Assembly (NCBI GenBank): GCA_910577205.1
Contig: CAJTMA010000004.1
Span: 19,370-83,369, forward strand
Source of the DNA: an uncultured Alphaproteobacteria bacterium
GTDB lineage: Bacteria > Pseudomonadota > Alphaproteobacteria > RF32 > CAG-239
Direction: 5' to 3'
DNA: 64,000 nucleotides
In this document: in pieces, positions 57,589 to 64,000 of the stretch
How positions within the stretch are numbered: position 1 is the stretch's first letter
How the letters are laid out: each line of letters starts with the position of its first letter
Position numbers and translations under genes: made by a program
The notes under the pieces: model-generated
The model's database searches: none
What the model was told of the DNA's origin: nothing
What the model saw: the letters and a program-made list of their open reading frames with translations, nothing else

Positions 57589-59712
57589 CTAAATCTGGCC
57601 GACAGTTTTGATTTTAGCTTTAGGGTGGATTTCATTCTGGGACATAACCACAGTCAGCGGGCGGAAGCGCTCAATGATAGAGCGGACAAAAGGACGAATT
57701 CCGGGGCTGGTCAGCAACACTGCCGTTTCGCCGCGGACAGCCAGTTCTTCCATCACCTGGCGAACCTTGGTAATGAAGGCCTGCAAAGCGGTCGGCGCCA
57801 TAGCCAGCTGGCGGTCATCCCCTTCGCCGACAATCGCTTCGGCAAAAGCGTGCTCCCATTCGGGCGACAAGGTTACCAAAGGAATGATTCCCAATTCATT
57901 GGCGTTGGCATTAGACAGCTGCCGCGCCAAACGGGTGCGGACGTGTTCGGTAATTGTCATCAGACTGTGGGTTGAAGCCACCGCTTCGGAAATGCCTTCC
58001 AAAATAGTTGGCAAATCGCGGATGGAAACGCGTTCCTGCAGCAAGTTCTGCAAAATGCGTTGAACCGCCCCGAGGCTGACTTTGCCCGGAATAAGCTCTT
58101 TGACAAGCTTCTGGTGTTCCTTATCCAGTTCATCAAGGAGTTTCTGGGTTTCGGCGTAAGACAACAGTTCAGGCATATTATCTTTCACCAATTCTGTAAT
58201 ATGGGTGGTGACAACCGTTGCCGGATCAACCACGGTATAACCGCGGAACATCGCCTCCTCACGGTAGGACTGGTCGACCCACATGGCTTTCAGCCCGAAA
58301 GTCGGCTCTGTGGTATTCTCGCCGGGCAGCGTAATCGGTTCGCCGCGCGGATCCATCACCAGCAGCTGGGTCGGGCGCAGTTCGCCTTTGCCGGCTTTGA
58401 CTTCCTTAATGTAAATATTATATTCGTTCGCTTCCAGCTGCATATTATCCTGAATGCGGATTGACGGCATAACAAAACCAAGTTCGCTGGCCAAGGCTCG
58501 GCGCAAAGCTTTAATCTGGTCAGTCAATTTGCGGTTGGTTTCCTCATTAATCAGCGGCAGCAAGCCATAACCGATTTCCAGGCGAATCAGGTCTATGCGC
58601 AGGGCATTGGCAATCGGTTCGTCCGCAGCCTTGGCAATCGCGCCTTGTTTTTGCTCCTGTTCAAGCACTTCTGCGGCACGCTGACGCGCGGCTTTTTGCT
58701 GTTTATCCAGATAATAGGCGGTTGCGCCTGTCAGGGTGGCCAACAGCAAGAACGGCAAAGCGGGCGTTCCGGGAAGAAAGCCTAAAGCGCCAGCCATAAA
58801 GGCACTCATGCCCAAAGCTTTCGGATAATTGGCAACTTGTTCAAACAACACCTTATCAGTGGCATCCGTCATACCGGCCTTGGAAACCAGAATACCGGCA
58901 GCCACAGAGATAATCAGCGCCGGAATTTGTGACACCAAGCCATCGCCGACGGTCAAACGGGTATAAGTTTCTCCGGCGGCGGAAAAGCTCATATTATTCT
59001 GCACCATACCGATGATAATGCCGGCAACAATATTGATGAAAGTAATAATCAATCCGGCAATCGCATCACCGCGGACAAACTTGGAAGCACCGTCCATCGC
59101 TCCATAGAAAGAGCTTTCTTTGGATAATTCCTCACGGCGGGCGCGGGCTTCGTCTTCATTAATCAAACCGGAAGACAAATCGGCGTCAATTGCCATCTGC
59201 TTACCGGGCATGGCATCCAATGCAAAACGGGCGGCGACTTCGGCAATACGCCCCGAACCTTTGGTAATGACGACAAAGTTAACAATGACGAGAATAGCAA
59301 AGACAATAACGCCGATAACAAAGTTATTGCCCATGATAAATCCGCCGAATGCGGCAATGACTTCACCGGCGGCATCAGGCCCTTGATAACCTTTCGCCAA
59401 AATCAGACGCGTCGAAGCCAGGTTCAAAGACAGGCGATACATAGTGGTAATCAGCAAAACCAATGGAAATGCGCTGAACTCGTTCGGCTTTTCAATAAAA
59501 ATCGCAGTCATCAACACCAAGCAGGCAATGGTGATGGACAGCGCCAGAGCAATATCCAACAGCCAAGCCGGCATAGGCATAATCAAAATAACCAGCATTA
59601 AAATAATGGCTAACGCAAAGAAGATATCGCCGCGTTTGGTTGAGGCAACCAGCAGTTCCTTAAAGGATTTGCCACCAAAAGGCGCGGAATTATTTGCAAT
59701 ATTTTTAGCCAT
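57589..59712 (-). CDS. flhA: flagellar export gate protein FlhA
   Basis: This is the main inner-membrane export-gate component of the flagellar type III system. The 707 residues show about eight transmembrane helices in the first 330 residues, with the conserved FHIPEP-type region around PNEFSAFPLVLLITTMYRLSLNLASTR, then ALDAMPGKQMAID and GLINEDEARARR. The large C-terminal cytoplasmic domain has YGLLPLINEETNRKL, VDPATVVTTHITELV and IPLVTLSPEWE. Length is normal. It lies between flbD and flhF with 10-16 bp gaps. Confidence 0.95.
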   Translation of the reverse strand: MAKNIANNSAPFGGKSFKELLVASTKRGDIFFALAIILMLVILIMPMPAWLLDIALALSITIACLVLMTAIFIEKPNEFSAFPLVLLITTMYRLSLNLASTRLILAKGYQGPDAAGEVIAAFGGFIMGNNFVIGVIVFAILVIVNFVVITKGSGRIAEVAARFALDAMPGKQMAIDADLSSGLINEDEARARREELSKESSFYGAMDGASKFVRGDAIAGLIITFINIVAGIIIGMVQNNMSFSAAGETYTRLTVGDGLVSQIPALIISVAAGILVSKAGMTDATDKVLFEQVANYPKALGMSAFMAGALGFLPGTPALPFLLLATLTGATAYYLDKQQKAARQRAAEVLEQEQKQGAIAKAADEPIANALRIDLIRLEIGYGLLPLINEETNRKLTDQIKALRRALASELGFVMPSIRIQDNMQLEANEYNIYIKEVKAGKGELRPTQLLVMDPRGEPITLPGENTTEPTFGLKAMWVDQSYREEAMFRGYTVVDPATVVTTHITELVKDNMPELLSYAETQKLLDELDKEHQKLVKELIPGKVSLGAVQRILQNLLQERVSIRDLPTILEGISEAVASTHSLMTITEHVRTRLARQLSNANANELGIIPLVTLSPEWEHAFAEAIVGEGDDRQLAMAPTALQAFITKVRQVMEELAVRGETAVLLTSPGIRPFVRSIIERFRPLTVVMSQNEIHPKAKIKTVGQI

Positions 59713-59728
59713 GTTCCGGTTTTATATC

Positions 59729-61045
59729 CTAGAGTTCGGGGACATCAAAGCCTTCATCCTGATACTGCTTCAGCTTGTTACGCAGTGTCCGAATGGAAAT
59801 GCCGAGAATATTGGCAGCCGTCGTGCGATTGCCAAGCGTATGTTTCAGAGTGTCGATAATCAGGTTGCGTTCCATGCTGGCAACCGTCGTTCCGACAAAT
59901 TCAGCACCGCTCATTTCTGTTCCTTGCGGCTGATTAATGATGGAATCTATGTCATCCAAGAGAATAGCATCTTCGCCAATTTTATCCCCGGTGCTCAGCA
60001 GCACAGCGCGATGGATTGTATTTTCCAATTCGCGGACATTTCCCGGCCAGAGGTAATTCAGAAGCTTTTGCTCGGCCTCCGGGGTCATTTCCTTAAGAGG
60101 AATATCGTTTAATTCAGAATACTTTTTAGCAAAGTGCTTTGCCAGAACAACAATATCGTCCGGGCGGTCTTTAAGCTGGGGGATATTGATGTTGACGACA
60201 TTCAATCGGTAATATAAGTCTTGGCGGAAAGTTCCGTTCTTGACGCATTCATCCAGATTGCGGTTGGAGGTGGCAATAATGCGCGTATCCACCTTAATCG
60301 GCGCTTTGCCGCCAATACGGTCAATTTCCTTTTCCTGAATGGCGCGCAACAGCTTGGCCTGAATTTTAACATCGGTTTCGGAAATTTCATCAAGCAGCAA
60401 TGTGCCGCCGGAAGCCTCCTCAAATTTGCCGATACGCCGGGCTACCGCTCCGGTAAAAGCGCCTTTTTCATACCCAAAAAGTTCTGACTCCAACAAGGTT
60501 TCGGGAATGGCGGCACAGTTGACGGCCACAAATTTTTTATTGGCGCGTTTGGAATTGTCATGGATAAAGCGGGAAAAAATTTCCTTACCTGTTCCGGATG
60601 CTCCGGTTAACAGAATACTGGCTTCCGACGGGGCAACCTGTTTGGCCAACTTCAATACGGCTTCGGTTTTTTTATCGCCGTAAATCAGCGCATGGTTTTC
60701 ACGGGTGGCTGCGGCCAGCACCGCGCCAATCATTTCCGGGTCAGGCGGCAGCGGAATATATTCTTTAGCTCCGGCCTTAATCGCTTTTACAGCCAGAGAG
60801 GGATCATTGGCCACGCCGCAGGCAACGACCAGCACATTAATACGCTCTTGCTCAAGAGAAGAAATAAACTTATAGACATCCAGCTTGACATCTATCATCA
60901 CCAGTTCAATGGCTTTTCCCGAACGCAAAACATCCAGCCCGGCATCTTCATTATCGGCAATAGAAACGTGACCGCCCTGTTGGATTGCGATTTTGCTCGC
61001 AGCTCCAATCTGGCCTTCTAATGTTCCGACAATCAGCAGTTCCAT
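59729..61045 (-). CDS. flbD: sigma-54-dependent flagellar regulator FlbD
   Basis: It activates late flagellar genes and represses early ones. The N-terminal receiver-like domain (1-120) has the FlbD pattern (VVACGVANDPSLAVKAIKAG, then AKEYIPLPPDPEMIGAVLAA) and lacks the usual acidic pocket. The AAA+ domain is complete: Walker A GASGTGKE (about 148), GYEKGAFTGA for sigma-54 contact, and GGTLLLDEISE. A C-terminal Fis-type helix-turn-helix (TTAANILGISIRTLRNKL) is present. The ribosome site AAGGGG is good. Sigma-54 control of some operons here is therefore expected. Confidence 0.94.
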   Translation of the reverse strand: MELLIVGTLEGQIGAASKIAIQQGGHVSIADNEDAGLDVLRSGKAIELVMIDVKLDVYKFISSLEQERINVLVVACGVANDPSLAVKAIKAGAKEYIPLPPDPEMIGAVLAAATRENHALIYGDKKTEAVLKLAKQVAPSEASILLTGASGTGKEIFSRFIHDNSKRANKKFVAVNCAAIPETLLESELFGYEKGAFTGAVARRIGKFEEASGGTLLLDEISETDVKIQAKLLRAIQEKEIDRIGGKAPIKVDTRIIATSNRNLDECVKNGTFRQDLYYRLNVVNINIPQLKDRPDDIVVLAKHFAKKYSELNDIPLKEMTPEAEQKLLNYLWPGNVRELENTIHRAVLLSTGDKIGEDAILLDDIDSIINQPQGTEMSGAEFVGTTVASMERNLIIDTLKHTLGNRTTAANILGISIRTLRNKLKQYQDEGFDVPEL

Positions 61046-61054
61046 CTCTACCCC

Positions 61055-61408
61055 TTATTTGACAGGAGATTTGACAATTTCAGTCATGGTAATGCCCAAT
61101 TTGTCATCAACGACAACGACTTCGCCGCGGGCAACCAGATTGTTATTAACGTAGATGTCTATCGCTTCGCCGACTTTACTGTCAAGCTCAATAATTGCGC
61201 CCTTATTCAGTTTCAGCAGCTGGCTGACTTTCATTTTGGTTTTGCCGAGAATGGCAGAAACTTTTACCGGAATATCATAAACGGCTTCCAAATCACTGGC
61301 AGAACTCGGAATGTCAAAATCATCCATTCCGGAATCTTTTTTCAGAATCGGTTCATCATCCAAAACAGTGCTTTCGCTTAACTCGTCTAACTCTAAATTA
61401 TCTGTCAT
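61055..61408 (-). CDS. fliN: flagellar motor switch protein FliN
   Basis: FliN is part of the C-ring that sets rotation direction and aids export. The 117 residues have a variable acidic N-terminus and the conserved C-terminal SpoA domain: VYDIPVKVSAILGKTKMKVS, then LLKLNKGAIIELDSKVGEAI and VNNNLVARGEVVVVDDKLGI. Length is typical of alphaproteobacterial FliN. Its 5' end overlaps fliH by 11 bp. It is followed by flbD after 10 bp. Confidence 0.94.
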   Translation of the reverse strand: MTDNLELDELSESTVLDDEPILKKDSGMDDFDIPSSASDLEAVYDIPVKVSAILGKTKMKVSQLLKLNKGAIIELDSKVGEAIDIYVNNNLVARGEVVVVDDKLGITMTEIVKSPVK

Positions 61409-62159
61409 GTTTTATCTCCGGTTTAATATCTTCCCCGTTATCCAGCAAAGCTGTTACTTTCGCCAGTTGGTCAGCTCCGTTAAGCTCGACACCGCCGTTT
61501 TCCCACTCGATACGGCAATCGTTTTTCGCTAAGGAAGAATCCTTATGCAAAGCGATTTTGCCTTCAAAGTCATAACTGTTGGCCAACGAAGCAATCTTTT
61601 CCTGCGCATATGATATAATATCAGGATGAATATAGAAAGACAATTTTGCTTCATCTTTAAAATTGTTGAAATTATCGGCAATGAAGCCGGAAACAAGTTC
61701 CGCAGCCTGTTGTTCCATCAAGGTTGGCACAAGCTTGGCAACCACCGCTTTAACCATTTCCAGAGCTTGGTTTTCAACCTCTTTACGGCATTCTCCGGCA
61801 TCAGAGAGCAGCACCGTCAGCTTTTGTGATATATCCGCCAGCAAAGTATTGGTTTCAGCCTCAAGCCCTTGTTGGGAGCTGCGCATTCCCTGTTCATAGC
61901 CCTCCTGACGGGCGGCATTGAGCATTTCATCAACTTCGCTTTGAAGATAGCTTTTTTCGGCGGGTTCTTCTTCTACCGGTTCATATTCAACAATTTTTTC
62001 TTCAAATTCAGGCTCTTGCGGTTCAGGCTGCGCCTCTGTTTCGACATTCAGCTCTTCTGCCGCGCACAAAAGCTCTTCCGAATCGTCAGCAGGCACATCC
62101 GCTTCCGGTTTGGTTTCTATAATGAAGTTATCGAACAAAAACTTTTTCAGCTGCGCCAT
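61398..62159 (-). CDS. fliH: flagellar assembly protein FliH
   Basis: FliH binds the export ATPase FliI and FliN. The 253 residues show an acidic low-complexity N-terminal third (many E/P residues) and a coiled coil about 75-130 (EVDEMLNAARQEGYEQGMRS, then QQGLEAETNTLL). The C-terminal FliH/YscL-type domain includes VENQALEMVKAVVAKLVP and KLSFYIHPDIISYAQEKI. It overlaps fliN and starts 10 bp after fliG. FliI is not in the window. Confidence 0.85.
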   Translation of the reverse strand: MAQLKKFLFDNFIIETKPEADVPADDSEELLCAAEELNVETEAQPEPQEPEFEEKIVEYEPVEEEPAEKSYLQSEVDEMLNAARQEGYEQGMRSSQQGLEAETNTLLADISQKLTVLLSDAGECRKEVENQALEMVKAVVAKLVPTLMEQQAAELVSGFIADNFNNFKDEAKLSFYIHPDIISYAQEKIASLANSYDFEGKIALHKDSSLAKNDCRIEWENGGVELNGADQLAKVTALLDNGEDIKPEIKHDR

Positions 62160-62169
62160 TACCCTGCCC

Positions 62170-63192
62170 TTAGTAAATCAGCTCGTCGTTGTCTTTGCCT
62201 TCGCTGATGACAATTTCACCATTATTAGACAGTTCCTTAGCAGCGGTAACAATGTACTGCTGGGCTTCTTCAACATCGCGCAGGCGAACAGGTCCCATAG
62301 CTTCCATATCTTCTTTGAGGATTTTTCCGGCACGGGAAGACATATTATTGAAGAACAGGTCTTTAATCGTTTCAGAAGCACCTTTCAAGGCAACGGCAAG
62401 CTTATCCTTATCAACATTACGCAGCAAGATTTGGATACCCTGAGCATCAACACGGCTGAGGTCTTCAAAGGTAAACATGAGAGATTTGACGCGTTCGGCA
62501 GACTCACGGTTACGTTCTTCAAGAGCTTCCATAAAGCGGCTTTCGGTATTGCGATCCAACGAATTGAAAATATCGGCAATAAGTTCGTGCGAATCGCGAC
62601 GGGTTGATTTGGACAGATTGCTCATAAATTCTTTACGCAGCGTTTTCTCCAGACCATCGAGAACCTCTTTCTGAACCGAATCCATGCGAATCATGCGCAT
62701 AACAATTTCCATGGCAAAATTTTCCGGCAGCAAAGCAATTACTTTGGCGGCGTGTTCAGCTTTAATCTTAGACAAGATAACGGCAATTGTCTGCGGGTAT
62801 TCGTTTTTCAGGTAATTAGCCAAAACGTGTTCGTTCACATTACCCAGTTTGTCCCACATGGTGCGTCCTGTCGGACCGCGGATTTCTTCCATAATATTGG
62901 AAACGCGGTCTTTATCCAGCGCTTTGGACAACAGGCGTTCGGTACTTTCATAGGTGCCGACCAGAGAACCGGTAGAGGAAACCTTTTCGACAAACTCGGA
63001 AAACAACTGTTCAACCACATTGGAATTAACTTTGCCCAAGCTGGCCATGATTACCGACAGCTCTTTAATTTCTTCATCATCCATCAGAGAGAAAATTGAA
63101 GCCGAGCGTTCTTCATCCAGCGACAGCATCAAAATTGCCGCTTTCTGTTGTCCGGATAAAATATTAAAATCGTCAATTACATTTTGCTTCAT
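62170..63192 (-). CDS. fliG: flagellar motor switch protein FliG
   Basis: FliG couples the MS ring to the C-ring and interacts with the stator. The 340 residues contain the three FliG domains: the N-terminal FLSGQQKAAILMLSLDEERS-like segment, a middle part with EYPQTIAVILSKIKAEHAAKV (the EHPQ-type motif, here EYPQ), and the C-terminal torque helix with MFTFEDLSRVDAQGIQILLR. It ends in a short acidic tail (EGKDNDELIY). It starts 17 bp after fliF. Confidence 0.95.
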   Translation of the reverse strand: MKQNVIDDFNILSGQQKAAILMLSLDEERSASIFSLMDDEEIKELSVIMASLGKVNSNVVEQLFSEFVEKVSSTGSLVGTYESTERLLSKALDKDRVSNIMEEIRGPTGRTMWDKLGNVNEHVLANYLKNEYPQTIAVILSKIKAEHAAKVIALLPENFAMEIVMRMIRMDSVQKEVLDGLEKTLRKEFMSNLSKSTRRDSHELIADIFNSLDRNTESRFMEALEERNRESAERVKSLMFTFEDLSRVDAQGIQILLRNVDKDKLAVALKGASETIKDLFFNNMSSRAGKILKEDMEAMGPVRLRDVEEAQQYIVTAAKELSNNGEIVISEGKDNDELIY

Positions 63193-63209
63193 CTAAGTCA
63201 CTCATCTGC

Positions 63210-64000
63210 TTAATTGTTGTCGTTGGAGTAGAGCCAGCCGCGGATAACATTAACCGCCGCATCAGGATTTTTCTCCACAATATCGCTGACCTTTTTAAGC
63301 GAAGATACTTTCACCCGGCCGTCAATTTTGTTCAGATTGATTAGTTCTTCCACTCCGCTTTCATCATCATTCAAGAAGTTAGAAAGCAGAAGGTTGTCGT
63401 CTTCGGGATTACTTCCAAGCAGACGTCCGTCATTATTATTTCCGGACACATCAAAGGCATTATTAATCAGCGGACGAATAACCAGCAAAATCACCAAAAT
63501 AGCGACAACGGCTACGCCAATTCCCTCAGCAATGCGGATTAACTCGTCTTTGGTAAAGCCCATAATTAATATTTCCTGCACTTCTTCTATCTCCGGCATC
63601 ATATTTACAAAACGCATATTTTCAACTTCGACCACATCGCCGCGGTTAGCATCATAACCGACAGATGAACGGACAAGGGCATTAATCTGTTCCATTTCCT
63701 CCGGGGTACGGGGACGGTATACCATTTTTCCTTCGGCATTTTTCTCATAAACGCCGTCAACCATAACCGCCACAGTCAGGCGTTTGACCGTTCCGGTATT
63801 TTTGACCTTATTCCGCACGACTTTGGAAATCTCATAATTAATTGTTTCCTCTGTCCGGGAGGTTTGCGAGCTGCTGCCGGTGCCGGTTGACATCATATCG
63901 CCGTTAGGAATATTCTGCGCGACAGTTACCGGATTTTCACGGCTGTTGTTAATCCCCTCTTCGGTAATCGTCGCCTGAGAACGCACGACCTGTGTATCCG
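63210..64000 (-). CDS. fliF: flagellar MS-ring protein FliF, C-terminal part
   Basis: Only the last 262 codons are inside the window; the gene continues past 64000. The visible part has the periplasmic motif DTQVVRSQATITEE, NYEISKVVRNKVKNTGTVKR and LTVAVMVDGVY, as in FliF. It also has the second transmembrane helix (about 160-185, IRIAEGIGVAVVAILVILLVIRPLINNAF), and the acidic C-terminal tail that binds FliG. An internal GTG at 63986 is not the start. It is the upstream gene of the minus-strand flagellar operon. Confidence 0.93.
   Translation of the reverse strand, partial: DTQVVRSQATITEEGINNSRENPVTVAQNIPNGDMMSTGTGSSSQTSRTEETINYEISKVVRNKVKNTGTVKRLTVAVMVDGVYEKNAEGKMVYRPRTPEEMEQINALVRSSVGYDANRGDVVEVENMRFVNMMPEIEEVQEILIMGFTKDELIRIAEGIGVAVVAILVILLVIRPLINNAFDVSGNNNDGRLLGSNPEDDNLLLSNFLNDDESGVEELINLNKIDGRVKVSSLKKVSDIVEKNPDAAVNVIRGWLYSNDNN

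Overview
The window looks like a chromosomal segment of a flagellated alphaproteobacterium with moderate-to-low GC. This rests on gene content and order that is characteristic of the class: tolC-popZ-valS, prmC-DUF4167-clpB, a zinc-ribbon protein divergent from ftsE-ftsX-YdcF-plsC-DUF2125, an FlbD-type flagellar regulator, and an M23 peptidase next to a bactofilin. The two secreted, cysteine-containing DUF1566-like proteins would fit the uncultivated gut alphaproteobacteria, but that placement is inference and no 16S gene is present.

Layout. 0-5.5 kb is an AT-rich accessory stretch: small membrane proteins of unknown function that mostly lack Shine-Dalgarno sites but have good sigma-70 promoters, several strong terminators, gene remnants, and tag (3-methyladenine glycosylase). 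5.5-16.9 kb is housekeeping: thyX, a glycine-zipper lipoprotein, asnS, rpoH, prmC, a DUF4167 protein, a membrane metallophosphoesterase and clpB with a coupled unknown gene. 17-20 kb holds a secreted Cys-rich protein and a frameshifted repeat-protein gene lying between two exact 35-bp copies of the valS 3' end. 20-28.4 kb has valS, popZ, tolC and glycogen phosphorylase. 28.4-29.3 kb has a second DUF1566-like secreted protein whose promoter and leader match the first. 29.4-39.6 kb holds the division and envelope cluster (ftsEX, YdcF, plsC, DUF2125), chorismate mutase-like, rsmD, rluB, tadA, an unknown protein with three tandem repeats, and mutY.

39.6-41.5 kb is a Fic AMPylase-family gene framed by 72-bp direct repeats beside tRNA-Thr(CGU). 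41.5-46 kb has a large MscS-type channel, an Asd-family protein that has lost its catalytic residues, and a DUF1796 putative cysteine peptidase. 46-48.6 kb is a small phage-derived locus: T7-type tail-fibre N-terminus, Gly/Cys-rich tail protein, tail-assembly-like protein, and an overlapping inner/outer spanin pair. 48.6-51.8 kb returns to envelope and housekeeping genes (lipoprotein, ftsB, M23 peptidase, bactofilin, smpB), followed by an XRE regulator and a 770-bp gene-free, strongly G-skewed region with dispersed inverted repeats. 53-64 kb is a minus-strand flagellar operon running fliF (cut by the window end), fliG, fliH, fliN, flbD, flhA, flhF, flhG, a FliK-like gene and, overlapping its end, a DnaJ-SH3 membrane protein.

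Functionally, the flagellar genes encode the MS ring, switch, export gate and polar-placement GTPases together with their sigma-54 activator. The envelope genes (ftsB, ftsEX, M23 peptidase, bactofilin, popZ) serve division and polarity. The parts most worth a second look are the valS-tail-flanked unit, the Fic cassette, the Asd pseudoenzyme, the tail-fibre/spanin locus and the co-regulated secreted DUF1566-like pair.
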